Notes: generated by a model not told the origin, from the letters alone. 64,000 nucleotides of DNA from Nocardioides guangzhouensis (GCF_004519545.1 NZ_SDKM01000024.1:24457-88456), one strand, 5' to 3'. Counted from the stretch's first letter, positions 42,442 to 50,539 are shown. Numbers and translations are program-made.

Positions 42442-43635
42442 ATGGCGAGGTACCCGCGAATCCGGCAACAGAACATTGCAGTCTTCGGCGAGTCCGGATC
42501 GGGCAAGACCGTCCTGGTCTCCTCGTTCTACGGACCCACACAAGAGGGCTCCTACAACAACGACCTCTGGGACCTCGTCGCAGACAAGACCGGCCAGGGA
42601 AATCGCCTGTACCAGAACTACCTCGGCATGAGGGACAGTGCAACGGCGCCCATGCCCACCCGGTTCGCCAACACGACCTACGACTTCTCCGTCAAGCTGA
42701 AGGGCGGCGAAGGCGAAGAGGCGAAGAAGCGACCGTTCGACGAGCTGCGCCTCGCCTGGCACGACTACCCGGGCGAATGGTTCGAGGAAGATCCCACCAG
42801 TGCCGAAGAGCGAATCCGTCGCATTGACACCTTCAAGACGCTGCTCAGCTCGGACGTCGCGCTGCTCTTGGTCGACGGCCAGAAGCTGCTCGATTACCGC
42901 GGAGAAGAAGAGCGCTACCTGAAGTCGTTGCTTGGCAACTTCCGCCAGAACCTCAAGCGGCTCAAGGGCGATCTACTCGCCGACGATGGCCCGCTCGTCG
43001 AGTTCCCTCGGATCTGGATCTTATCGCTGTCGAAGGCCGACCTGTTTCCTGACTGGGACGTCAACGCCTTCCGAGAACTCGTCATTCTCAAAGCCGCCGA
43101 GGATCTCGACCGGCTCCGCTCGAGCATCGCGGAACTCATCGTCACCCCGGATGCCCTATCAATCGGCGAGGACTTCATGCTCCTCTCGTCCGCCAAGTTC
43201 GAACTGAAACCGGACACGGCAGAGCCAGCCGAGATCGACCTGACGCAGCGCATCGGACTGGACCTCATCCTCCCCATCGCTTCTCTCCTGCCGCTGGAGC
43301 GCCGTGTTCTGTGGGAGGAGCGGATGACGCTCCCGCGAAAGGTCGTCGACTCGCTCGCTGACGGCGCCGATGTGATTGCGGCTGCCCTTACGGGCGCGAA
43401 GTTCGCCGGCGTCGAGAAGCTGCTCAAGAAGGTTGCCAAGTCCGACAAGCGGGCCGAGTTCGTGGCCAAGGCACTCCCGGCGCTCGCTGCAGCCATCAAG
43501 GTGGCTGGGCCAAAGCTCAAGGAGATGAACGAGCAGGCACGGGCACAGAACCACTACCTGCGCGCGATGCTGACCCAGTTCAAGCTTGACCTCGAACAGG
43601 GGGTTTCGGATCACATCATCAGGACCCAGAAGTGA
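42442..43635 (+). CDS. P-loop GTPase-like protein of a novel three-gene module
   Basis: 397-residue P-loop NTPase. Walker A VFGESGSGKTVLVSSFYG at residues 14-31; switch II-like DYPGEWFEEDP near 112 (DxxG); a G4-like LSLSKADLFPDWDV near 195 where NKxD is replaced by SKAD; and LLLVDGQKLLDYRGEEERYL between. This fits a TRAFAC-class GTPase such as those in the DO-GTPase conflict systems, but the exact family is unproven. The C-terminal third is helical and basic (GAKFAGVEKLLKKVAKSDKR). ATG 42442 is chosen over upstream codons because it fits a leaderless start from the PafBC-like promoter and precedes the conserved fold directly. GTGA overlap with the 143-aa gene. Confidence 0.8.
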   Translation: MARYPRIRQQNIAVFGESGSGKTVLVSSFYGPTQEGSYNNDLWDLVADKTGQGNRLYQNYLGMRDSATAPMPTRFANTTYDFSVKLKGGEGEEAKKRPFDELRLAWHDYPGEWFEEDPTSAEERIRRIDTFKTLLSSDVALLLVDGQKLLDYRGEEERYLKSLLGNFRQNLKRLKGDLLADDGPLVEFPRIWILSLSKADLFPDWDVNAFRELVILKAAEDLDRLRSSIAELIVTPDALSIGEDFMLLSSAKFELKPDTAEPAEIDLTQRIGLDLILPIASLLPLERRVLWEERMTLPRKVVDSLADGADVIAAALTGAKFAGVEKLLKKVAKSDKRAEFVAKALPALAAAIKVAGPKLKEMNEQARAQNHYLRAMLTQFKLDLEQGVSDHIIRTQK

Positions 43636-44063
43636 TCGATCGGCAGGCAGTTCCAACCCACGTCATCTGGGCGACTCGCGGACGTGCGTGGGGCTTCCGG
43701 TTTCTTCTTGACGCGGGTCTAGGTGACCCTCTACCGGAGTATGAGCGCGCATTCGGGGAACTCGGAGACGGACCGGCCGCCTGGCTTCAGGCAGCCGGGC
43801 GAGTAGTCCTCCGGTTTCCGGATCCGCTGGGGAGAAGGGATGCTGCGGGACGCGTCATCCCTCACGAGTTCATCGTCTTCGGCGAACTGGGTTCGGCTAT
43901 CGATTCAGTGGAGGCGGGCGTCCGTGAGGTCTGGCCAGCCGTCTCCGACACGTACGCACGAGTCTGGGATTCGGAGCGTCCGCCCTCCGACGCCGACGTG
44001 ACTGCAAGCCTGGGAGAGTCGGGGTCTGGAGATTCCCCAACTTCTGTCGGGCCACCTTCCTAG
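43632..44063 (+). CDS. Unknown 143-aa partner of the GTPase
   Basis: Small alpha/beta protein translated in a GTGA overlap with the GTPase. Readable features: an early strand with THVIWATRGRAWGFRFLLDA, LPEYERAFGELGDGPAAWLQ, and IPHEFIVFGELGSAIDSVEA, then an acidic Ser-rich tail. The compact domain resembles small proteins that accompany GTPases in predicted conflict systems; I could not name a family. Its end contains the promoter of the next gene. Probably binds or regulates the GTPase (inference from coupling). Confidence 0.72.
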   Translation: MIDRQAVPTHVIWATRGRAWGFRFLLDAGLGDPLPEYERAFGELGDGPAAWLQAAGRVVLRFPDPLGRRDAAGRVIPHEFIVFGELGSAIDSVEAGVREVWPAVSDTYARVWDSERPPSDADVTASLGESGSGDSPTSVGPPS

Positions 44064-44066
44064 GCT
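44044..44066 (+). promoter_or_regulatory. PafBC-like promoter, leaderless start of 606-aa gene
   Basis: CTGTCGGGC (44044-44052), eight bases, then TAGGCT (44061-44066), inside the end of the 143-aa gene. Six of nine positions match TTGTCRGTG and the -10 is a full TAnnnT. GTG 44074 lies seven bases after the -10 box with no ribosome site, so it should be the 5' end of a leaderless mRNA. Independent expression of the 606-aa gene is therefore likely. Confidence 0.58.
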
Positions 44067-44073
44067 CACATTC

Positions 44074-45894
44074 GTGGCCACGGTCCAACTCATCAACGAC
44101 GAGCGTTCTGCGAGCGCCCTGGCTGACCTCCTGAACGGCAACAGTCGCAGGCGCCCAGTCGCCGTGGTGACAATCCCAGCGGGACGCACGAAGCCCTGGA
44201 TCGATGTCGAGGAGATCGCACGTGAGGCCGGAAGCCTCGCCGAGGTCTATCTGATGCCCACCGGGCCGTTCACCTGGGACTTCTCCAATCGGATGGCGGA
44301 GGGAACGCAGGTCTACGGTGGCGCCGGCCGCGTTTACCCCGTCGGACATGAGTGGGCCTCCGACCTCTCGAAGTCGCCGCTCCGCTTCGCCTTCAACGAA
44401 GCCGACGGCGAACGCGCCACACAGAAGCTCATCTCCGACATGCTTCGGATGGCCGCAGCGGCCGGGCTCCTCCAGTCCGTCCCCACCCGCGAACTCCGCA
44501 AGGTCGACACCACGGTGAAGATGGTCGTCGCCGGCCGAGCACTCGTGGACGTCGGCAATCTGTTCCCCGCCGCGATCGCAGAGGAGCTCACGGTCGAGGA
44601 CGTCCCGATCGAACGCATCGTGGCAGCAGGGCTGCGGATCGAGGGCTGGTACGACGCCGACAGCAACCGGGTCGACATCAGACAGAGCCTCCGGCCGCAT
44701 GCTGAGGCCCTCGCGGCATACGCCGTCGGTGACGTCGTACTCAGCAAGGTCGCGAAGGTGCGCAATGGGAAGGCAGACCTGGTCCTCTATCCCCAGACCA
44801 CCTCACCGCCCGTTGTCGTCTCGGTCCGTCGTGCTGACGTCACCGCGAACCCTGCGGACGACCTCCGCACGCTCATGACCGTCGGCGAGGTCATACCCGC
44901 CCGGATAACGGCGACGGGACCGGATTGGGCACTCGCCCTCCATGATGTCGACGACGACGAGCCGGTCGTGTCGGCTCCCTCGTTGCTACCGGGCGGACCG
45001 CCGTGGCTGCGCGAGGAGCCGGAGCACTCCGAGGCCGACGAGGGTGAGGCTGCTACCTCCTTGCCGATGCCGCCGCCGGCTCCGATGCCCGTGCAGGTGA
45101 CCGAGACGCCGGCGCCCACGCAGCCCCCGGCAGCCGCAGCCGCGACGCCGCGGCCGAGCCCGGCCATGCTCGATAGGAGCCGCCCCGGACCGAACCCGCG
45201 GCCGGCATCGACGCGCCCTGCCGCTCACCGGCCGACCGAATCGACCCGAGCCCTGCTGCTCAAAGTTGACGGGCTCACGGCCGAGATTGCCGGACTCAAG
45301 CGCGAGGTCGTCAACCTCCAGACCCAAATGCACGCGGGGGCCGACGAGCGTGAGCAGCTCCGATTCCTGCTGGACCAGGCCGAGCGGCGGGCGAACAAGG
45401 CGGAGAACGACCTGAAGTCGACGCGTGCGCGGCTCAGGAAGGCAACCAGCACCAGCAAGTCGGAGCGCCCGGCTGGAAACGGTCCGCGATTCGCCGACCC
45501 CGAGCAGGGCTTCCGGTACTTCGTCCTCACCCAGTGGGCTACCCGCACCCTTCCCAGCGAACAGCGAAACCGCCCGCTCGCCGACTTCCTGATTGGCCCA
45601 CGGTTCCTCGAATCGCTCGAACGACTCGAAGGGATCAGGGCAGAGAAGGTCGCCGACGTCGTCTTCGAGATCGTCACTGGATTGGCACCGCAGCTCCCCA
45701 GCCGCGAGGTCCACCAGCTACGCACGGGTTCGGGAGGCGACGACCCGGTGCGGGTTCGGGATGATGGCGCAGTCGCCTGGCGGGCGAGCCTCCAGGTCAA
45801 CACCCCCTCCGCCCGACGCATCCACTACTGGGTGCTTCCATCCGGCCAGATCGAGCTCGCCCGAGTTGCAACACACGACGACTTCGACATCTAG
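44074..45894 (+). CDS. 606-aa protein with possible OB folds and coiled coil
   Basis: Not assigned to a known family. The N-terminal domain (about 1-125) reads RPVAVVTIPAGRTKPWIDVE, EVYLMPTGPFTWDF and VYGGAGRVYPVGHEW, a pattern I have seen in bacterial proteins with S1-type RNA-binding domains. Residues of about 212-300 look like one or two OB folds (AVGDVVLSKVAKVRNGKADL; MTVGEVIPARITATGPDWAL). Then come a Pro-rich linker (315-390), a coiled coil (392-470, DGLTAEIAGLKREVVNLQTQ) and a C-terminal domain ending RRIHYWVLPSGQIELARV. GTG 44074 fits a leaderless transcript. Together with the GTPase and 143-aa protein it may form a nucleic-acid-sensing complex; that is inference. Confidence 0.75.
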   Translation: MATVQLINDERSASALADLLNGNSRRRPVAVVTIPAGRTKPWIDVEEIAREAGSLAEVYLMPTGPFTWDFSNRMAEGTQVYGGAGRVYPVGHEWASDLSKSPLRFAFNEADGERATQKLISDMLRMAAAAGLLQSVPTRELRKVDTTVKMVVAGRALVDVGNLFPAAIAEELTVEDVPIERIVAAGLRIEGWYDADSNRVDIRQSLRPHAEALAAYAVGDVVLSKVAKVRNGKADLVLYPQTTSPPVVVSVRRADVTANPADDLRTLMTVGEVIPARITATGPDWALALHDVDDDEPVVSAPSLLPGGPPWLREEPEHSEADEGEAATSLPMPPPAPMPVQVTETPAPTQPPAAAAATPRPSPAMLDRSRPGPNPRPASTRPAAHRPTESTRALLLKVDGLTAEIAGLKREVVNLQTQMHAGADEREQLRFLLDQAERRANKAENDLKSTRARLRKATSTSKSERPAGNGPRFADPEQGFRYFVLTQWATRTLPSEQRNRPLADFLIGPRFLESLERLEGIRAEKVADVVFEIVTGLAPQLPSREVHQLRTGSGGDDPVRVRDDGAVAWRASLQVNTPSARRIHYWVLPSGQIELARVATHDDFDI

Positions 45895-45993
45895 GGCGCG
45901 ACGCGGTCGGGTCTGCCGGGATGCATCCGAACGTCGTGGAGATTTCGGAGTTCCCGGGACAACGCCGCCGCGCGTTCTCGATGATTCTGGCCA

Positions 45994-46027
45994 GACCCCG
46001 CAGGCGACCCGAGACGCCTGCGGGGTC
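45994..46027 (+). terminator. Strong intrinsic terminator after the 606-aa gene
   Basis: A perfect 13-bp stem GACCCCGCAGGCG / CGCCTGCGGGGTC with an eight-base loop, followed by TTCTATT, about 100 bases after the 606-aa stop. It separates the GTPase units from the nuclease gene, whose own promoter starts 15 bases later. Confidence 0.85.
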
Positions 46028-46041
46028 TTCTATTCGCCGGA

Positions 46042-46064
46042 ATGTCGGACCCGCGTTCTACGCT
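46042..46064 (+). promoter_or_regulatory. PafBC-like promoter of the nuclease gene
   Basis: ATGTCGGAC (46042-46050), eight bases, TACGCT (46059-46064): six of nine matches to TTGTCRGTG with the exact N8 spacing and a full TAnnnT. Transcription would begin near 46071, leaving a short leader with AAGGAG before the GTG at 46085. It lies immediately after a strong terminator, as expected for an independent unit. Confidence 0.6.
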
Positions 46065-46084
46065 CCGTGAGGAAGGAGCAAGCG

Positions 46085-46894
46085 GTGGACGGGAAGTGGT
46101 TGGCCAGGCAGCTACGCGAAACCGGGCGAGACAACAATCCCGATTCGCCGAGTGTGTGCGAGATGTTGGCGCTGCTCATGAATCGAGCTGAGGTGTTCGC
46201 CGCTCGAAGGCCAGACGTCGTCTCTCCGGCAATCGTGATGCCACGACGTGGGCTCCGACACGACGAGTCGACGAGCTTTCTGCGTGCGGTCGCTGCAGGG
46301 ATTGCGCTTGTCGATGAGGCTGGCTACGTCACGCTGCCCACGGTTCGACAGAAGGCTCCGATCGGCCGGTACGCATTGTTCTCCAAGAGCGGTACCGGGG
46401 TGTCGGTGAACCTGGAGTACGTAATCCAGATTGGCGCCACCGCCGAGCTAATTCTCGATCACGGCTGGCCTTCGCAGCAGGCCGGCTTCGAGATGGGCGA
46501 GTTCGATGCGGTCACGTACGACCCTGCCGGACGCGTCGTGCTGGCGATGGAAGCCAAGGCAAGGACGGTTGGATCTGACAGCCTCGAGAAACTGGTCCGG
46601 GCGTGGATGCGATTCGCGGCCGACCCAGCGGCCGACACCAACAACAATGCGGGCCGCAAGTGGCGTGAGCTCACGAGACTTTGTCGAGACAGGCCGGTGG
46701 TGGTTTGGCTGGTCGCGGACGGCGCCCGCTGGATCCTGACCGCGCACGCGGGTGGCGATGGAAGACCGGTCCTCTCACCAGGCGGTTCACCAGACCGGCC
46801 CACGTTGACCAATACGCCGCCGGCGCTCAAGGCAAGCGCGTACGACGCGGCCCTCCACCGACCCACAAGCTTCGCCGGGCAAGGCGGCTGCTAA
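46085..46894 (+). CDS. PD-(D/E)XK-like nuclease domain protein
   Basis: 269-residue soluble protein of unrecognised family. The segment FEMGEFDAVTYD (Asp141) followed by GRVVLAMEAKARTV (Glu156-x-Lys158) has the spacing and strand pattern of a PD-(D/E)XK nuclease core. The flanking helices RKWRELTRLCRDRPVVVWLV fit the rest of that fold. An N-terminal helical domain (about 1-95) precedes it. The GTG at 46085 is supported by AAGGAG eight bases upstream; the open frame extends far upstream but through the terminator, so a longer protein is unlikely. Own damage-type promoter. Assignment rests on motif only. Confidence 0.7.
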   Translation: MDGKWLARQLRETGRDNNPDSPSVCEMLALLMNRAEVFAARRPDVVSPAIVMPRRGLRHDESTSFLRAVAAGIALVDEAGYVTLPTVRQKAPIGRYALFSKSGTGVSVNLEYVIQIGATAELILDHGWPSQQAGFEMGEFDAVTYDPAGRVVLAMEAKARTVGSDSLEKLVRAWMRFAADPAADTNNNAGRKWRELTRLCRDRPVVVWLVADGARWILTAHAGGDGRPVLSPGGSPDRPTLTNTPPALKASAYDAALHRPTSFAGQGGC

Positions 46895-47078
46895 TGGCAC
46901 GGCCGCACGTGCGATCAGACGCCTGTGGCGTCGTTCCAAGACCTAAGTGGGCGGTGGCAGTCCGGCTGTCAGCGAGCGGTAGCGGAGCTGTCCGGCCGCG
47001 GCGACCTGATATGGCCGATCGCCGAGTAGTTCATGCGGCCTTCGCAGGCGGCCGTCGAGCCCAATCCGCCGTCCGAAA

Positions 47079-47101
47079 ATGTCGGATGTCCGGCGTAGCC
47101 T
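47079..47101 (+). promoter_or_regulatory. PafBC-like promoter before small ORFs
   Basis: ATGTCGGAT (47079-47087), eight bases, TAGCCT (47096-47101): six of nine matches plus exact spacing and a full TAnnnT. An ATG at 47109 lies seven bases after the -10 box, so it would open a leaderless mRNA that continues into the 54-codon gene at 47176. Confidence 0.55.
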
Positions 47102-47108
47102 TCTAACC

Positions 47109-47222
47109 ATGGCCGAGATCCCGCACCAACCCCGCCCTCCGTGGCGGGTGTTGTTCACGGATCGGAGTCGTCACGATGGCGCACTCGCCTCACCGGCAGC
47201 ACAAGGGCTGCCAGCTCTGTAA
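47109..47222 (+). CDS. Possible leaderless 37-aa leader ORF
   Basis: A 37-codon frame starting exactly at the predicted transcription start. Its product (RPPWRVLFTDRSRHDGALAS in the middle) has no recognisable domain, and it overlaps the next ORF in another frame by 47 bases. It may be a leader peptide or simply the site where ribosomes load. Supported only by promoter geometry. Confidence 0.3.
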   Translation: MAEIPHQPRPPWRVLFTDRSRHDGALASPAAQGLPAL

Positions 47223-47340
47223 GCCTCACAAGAACCGCCGCAACGGTCGGGCAGTCCGCGAGCCTTGGCCGGTGCTTCGCAAGACCGGCAAGCGCCGCCG
47301 TGTCCGCCGCCGGGATATCGGCGACGCCGCCGACGAATAG
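47176..47340 (+). CDS. Small basic protein with CxxC motif
   Basis: 54-residue protein, very basic, beginning with a His-rich stretch and a zinc-ligand-like pair (QHKGCQLCKPHKNRRNGRAV), then a basic tail (KTGKRRRVRRRDIGDAADE). Similar tiny CxxC proteins of about 50 residues occur widely in actinobacterial genomes and mobile elements (from memory). No function is known; nucleic-acid binding is plausible. Start ATG 47176 gives the whole motif; no strong ribosome site. Confidence 0.65.
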   Translation: MAHSPHRQHKGCQLCKPHKNRRNGRAVREPWPVLRKTGKRRRVRRRDIGDAADE

Positions 47341-47346
47341 GCCGGA

Positions 47347-47475
47347 TCAGCTGCAGGGAGCGCCCTCGCAGCAGGGCCTGATGTAACCGCAGCCGTCGCA
47401 GCGTTCGTGAGAGGTCTCCCAGCGCATCAGGGTGTCGCAGTTCGGGCAAGGCTCCGTCAGGTCGGCCACGGCCAC
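47347..47475 (-). CDS. Small zinc-ribbon protein
   Basis: 42-residue protein with two CxxC pairs 13 residues apart (EPCPNCDTLMRWETSHERCD, then GCGY), followed by two more Cys near the end (CCEGAPC). This is the spacing of a zinc ribbon. It is convergent with the preceding small gene, with their stops six bases apart. The start is GTG 47475 or GTG 47469; neither has a clear ribosome site. Too short to be noticed by length-based gene finding. Role unknown. Confidence 0.55.
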   Translation of the reverse strand: MAVADLTEPCPNCDTLMRWETSHERCDGCGYIRPCCEGAPCS

Positions 47476-47565
47476 AGGGTAGGTCGGTCACCGGCCCTTC
47501 TCCCGGCGACACGGCGGCGCGCCCCGTGCACCTCATCGATGAAGCCATCGACCGAGGAGCCACCG

Positions 47566-47973
47566 ATGCCTACCTTCAACGACCCGGTCGCCGACGCCGA
47601 CGAACTCCGGGAGGCAGTCCGCGGCCTTGCTCACGCGACGCGCACGATCGACGACCCGACCGCGATCTACGCGGTTCTGGGTTCCATCAGCTCCGCTCTC
47701 GCATCGCTGAGCCAGTCACTGCACCAGCTCGGCGAGTTCCACGACGGGCCGCCTCGCAAGCAGGCGTGGATGAACGGCGATGCCAACGCCGTGCGCGCCG
47801 CGTCGTACACGGAGTCCTGGGAGCTTCATCGCGCCGCCGAGATGATCCACCAGATCGCCGAATGCGTGGATCGGGCGCACGAGATCGAGGCGACGATCGC
47901 CCACGACATCCGCGACTACCCGTCATTCGCTCCGGTTCAGCGCTCCACGCACCAGCCAGGGATGTCGCTGTGA
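47566..47973 (+). CDS. Unknown 135-aa helical protein of conjugation operon
   Basis: Predominantly helical soluble protein (ADELREAVRGLAHATRTIDD; SISSALASLSQSLHQLGEFH; AAEMIHQIAECVDRAHEIEA), possibly a four-helix bundle. ATG 47566 is preceded by GAGGAGCCACC. It is coupled by GTGA overlap to the VirB4-type ATPase, suggesting an accessory to conjugation. No family recognised. Confidence 0.7.
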   Translation: MPTFNDPVADADELREAVRGLAHATRTIDDPTAIYAVLGSISSALASLSQSLHQLGEFHDGPPRKQAWMNGDANAVRAASYTESWELHRAAEMIHQIAECVDRAHEIEATIAHDIRDYPSFAPVQRSTHQPGMSL

Positions 47974-49463
47974 CCGGGTGGCAGGACGGGCGCCTCCACT
48001 CCGCCGTACTCGTCTCACCGGGACGAGAACGGCGGCACGATCGCAGGCTCCGCAAGGCCGCGGCACGAGAACTCCTGTCCGCCGACCGCGAAGCCCGGCG
48101 CGCCGAAGCCAAGCGGAAGGCCGAGGAACTGTCTGCGGAGAAGCGGGCGACCGTGACGCTCGCCCGCGCCGGCGAACACGGCCCCTCCGCACTGCGGACG
48201 CCCGGACCATTCCGCGTGCCACGCCACCAGGACACCTCGGCGACCCTGGCGGGCGCGTACCCCTTCCTCGCTGAAGGCGGCCTCGGCAGCGAAGGCGTGT
48301 TCGTCGGCCAGGACCTCTACTCCGGGAGCTCCTTCGTCTACGACCCCTGGATCCTCTACGCACGCGGGCTCATCACCGCACCGAACCTCGTACTCGCCGG
48401 CATCGTGGGCTCCGGCAAGTCCTGCCTCGCCAAGAGCCTCTACACAAGGTCGATCCCGTTCGGCCGACGTGTCTACGTCCCCGGCGACCCCAAGGGCGAG
48501 CACACCGCCGTCGCAGAGGCGGTCGGCGGGCGGGCCATCGCGCTGGGCCATGGCATGGCCAACCGTCTGAATCCTCTGGACGAGGGGCACCGTCCGTCCG
48601 GCTACGACGATGTCCAGTGGGCGAGCCAGGTCGCATCCCGTCGCCGCGATCTCGTCGGCGCCCTGGCGGAGACTGTGCTCGACCGCCGGCTCACCCCACT
48701 CGAGCACACGGCCGTCGACATCGCCATCGACCGCACGGTGCGTGGGGCCGACGTCCCGGTTCTCCCGATGGTCGTGGACCGGCTCCTCGCCCCGGATCCG
48801 GCCGACGATCCCGACGGCCGCCTCACGGAGGACGGACGACTGGTCGGTCACGCGCTTCGGCGCCTCGTGGCGGGCGACCTCGCCGGGCTATTCGACGGCC
48901 CCTCGACGGTGGCGTTCGACCCGAGCCTCCCGATGATCTCCCTCGATCTGTCTCGCGTCACCGAGAACGCCACGCTCATCTCGGTCTTGATGACCTGCGC
49001 GTCGGCGTGGATGGAATCGGCGTTGCTCGACCCGAGCGGTGGCCAGCGTTGGGTCGTGTACGACGAGGCCTGGCGCCTGATATCCCACCCTGCACTGCTG
49101 CGCCGGATGGACGCCCACTGGCGCCTCGCGCGGCACTACGGCATCGCGAACATGCTGATCTTCCACAAGCTCACCGACCTCGACAACGTCGGCGACTCCG
49201 GCTCCGCCATGCGCGCTCTCGCGTCTTCGCTCCTCGCGAACGCCGAGACCCGCATCGTCTACCGCCAGGAAGCCGACCAACTCGGTGCCACCTCGGCGGC
49301 CCTCGGACTCACCGGCACCGAGCAGTCACTGATCCCCACCCTCGGCACCGGGCAGGGACTATGGCGGATCAAGAGCCGCTCCTTCGTAATCCAGCACCAG
49401 ATGCACCCCGCCGAGCTCGAGCTCTTCGACACCACCGGACGCATGACGGGAGCAGCGTCATGA
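47970..49463 (+). CDS. VirB4-type conjugation ATPase
   Basis: 497-residue ATPase that should drive channel assembly and substrate transfer. Walker A LVLAGIVGSGKSCLAKSLYT near residue 145; RRVYVPGDPKGEHTAVAEAV follows; Walker B WVVYDEAWRLISHPAL near 365; then HYGIANMLIFHKLTDLDNVG and NAETRIVYRQEADQLG, all standard in VirB4/TraC ATPases. The protein lacks the usual N-terminal VirB4 domain because that part is supplied by the SCO6880-like gene. GTG 47970 is set by GTGA overlap; the stop overlaps the next ATG. Confidence 0.88.
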   Translation: MTGWQDGRLHSAVLVSPGRERRHDRRLRKAAARELLSADREARRAEAKRKAEELSAEKRATVTLARAGEHGPSALRTPGPFRVPRHQDTSATLAGAYPFLAEGGLGSEGVFVGQDLYSGSSFVYDPWILYARGLITAPNLVLAGIVGSGKSCLAKSLYTRSIPFGRRVYVPGDPKGEHTAVAEAVGGRAIALGHGMANRLNPLDEGHRPSGYDDVQWASQVASRRRDLVGALAETVLDRRLTPLEHTAVDIAIDRTVRGADVPVLPMVVDRLLAPDPADDPDGRLTEDGRLVGHALRRLVAGDLAGLFDGPSTVAFDPSLPMISLDLSRVTENATLISVLMTCASAWMESALLDPSGGQRWVVYDEAWRLISHPALLRRMDAHWRLARHYGIANMLIFHKLTDLDNVGDSGSAMRALASSLLANAETRIVYRQEADQLGATSAALGLTGTEQSLIPTLGTGQGLWRIKSRSFVIQHQMHPAELELFDTTGRMTGAAS

Positions 49464-50539
49464 CCACTCACCTTCGCGGTCGAGCGGCCCGCGAAGCGAA
49501 GCTCGAAGCGCTCCAGGAGCAGTTGTCCGAGTCCGTCGCGACGCTGGTGACCGGGGAGGACTGGAAGCGCGCCCTTACCTTCGCGGCACAGTTCCGCGGG
49601 CGCAGCTTCGCGAACTCGATGCTGATCGCGGCGCAGCACTTCGCGGCGTACAACGAGGGCCGGGTGCCTGAGCCGACGCCGACGTACGTCGCCGGCTTCC
49701 ACCAGTGGCTCTCGCTCGGACGCAGCGTCGCGAAAGGCCAGCACGGCTACGGCATCCTCGCCCCCGTCACGGGCCGGTTCGCCTCGTTCACGCCCGACGA
49801 CCCGAACTCCTGGCGACGCTTGGCGCGCAACGAGAAGCCGATGTCCGGCGAGTACGCCCGCACCCGCATGATCGGGGTCAAGCCGACCTACGTCTGGGAC
49901 ATCTCCCAGACCACAGGCGACCCTGTGCCCGAACTCCCCCGCCCGTCCCTGCTCCAGCGCCAAGCGCCGGCCGGGCTGTGGGACGGACTGGCAGACCAGA
50001 TCACGGCCGCCGGCTTCGAGCTCCGGCTCGTCTCCTCGGCGGCGGCGATCGGCGGCGCGAACGGCCTGACCGACTTCCTCTCCCGCGAGGTCTCGGTCCG
50101 TATGGACATGGACGAGGCGGCCCAGGTGAAGACGCTCGCCCACGAACTCGGCCATGTTCTCATCCACGCGCCACCGGAGAACGCCCTGTCGACCGAGTCC
50201 GCTGCCGACGCGACCTTGCACCGTGGGATCACCGAGGTGGAAGCCGAATCAGTCGCGCTCATGGTCGGTGCCGCCCACGGGCTCGACACCTCCTCCTACA
50301 CGGTGCCGTACGTGTCGACCTGGGCAGCGAGTGTCCCCGGCAAGACCCCGGTCGAGATCGTCCAGTCAACCGCCGAACGCGTCCGCGCGACCGCGCTCGG
50401 CATCCTCGACAAGCTCGACACCCAGCAGGTCGGCGACGGCAACCCGCCTGGGCTCGACCGAGAAGCCCTCAGCCACCGCACCGGGACAGCTGCTGTCACC
50501 ACCACTGCACGCCGCGATGGGGCGGTGCTCGGGCTATGA
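49460..50539 (+). CDS. ArdC-like antirestriction protein with zincin domain
   Basis: 359-residue protein. The N-terminal ArdC-like ssDNA-binding domain is seen in FRGRSFANSMLIAAQHF and FHQWLSLGRSVAKGQHGYGI (lxGrxVxKGxxg pattern). A C-terminal metalloprotease-like domain carries the zinc motif TLAHELGHVLIHAP (HExxH) and the third ligand region GITEVEAESVALMVGAAHG. ArdC proteins protect incoming single-stranded DNA from host restriction on entry. Translated in ATGA overlap with the VirB4 gene and coupled to the next ATG. Confidence 0.85.
   Translation: MTTHLRGRAAREAKLEALQEQLSESVATLVTGEDWKRALTFAAQFRGRSFANSMLIAAQHFAAYNEGRVPEPTPTYVAGFHQWLSLGRSVAKGQHGYGILAPVTGRFASFTPDDPNSWRRLARNEKPMSGEYARTRMIGVKPTYVWDISQTTGDPVPELPRPSLLQRQAPAGLWDGLADQITAAGFELRLVSSAAAIGGANGLTDFLSREVSVRMDMDEAAQVKTLAHELGHVLIHAPPENALSTESAADATLHRGITEVEAESVALMVGAAHGLDTSSYTVPYVSTWAASVPGKTPVEIVQSTAERVRATALGILDKLDTQQVGDGNPPGLDREALSHRTGTAAVTTTARRDGAVLGL

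Noticed and set aside
45593..46894. 433-aa version of the nuclease-like protein
   Set aside because: The extension runs through the 606-aa gene in another frame and through a strong terminator; the GTG at 46085 has a ribosome site and a promoter just upstream.
47970..49463. VirB4 gene truncated at its N-terminus
   Set aside because: The short length is normal in systems where a SCO6880-like protein supplies the N-terminal half; start and stop are both in tight overlaps, so no decay is indicated.
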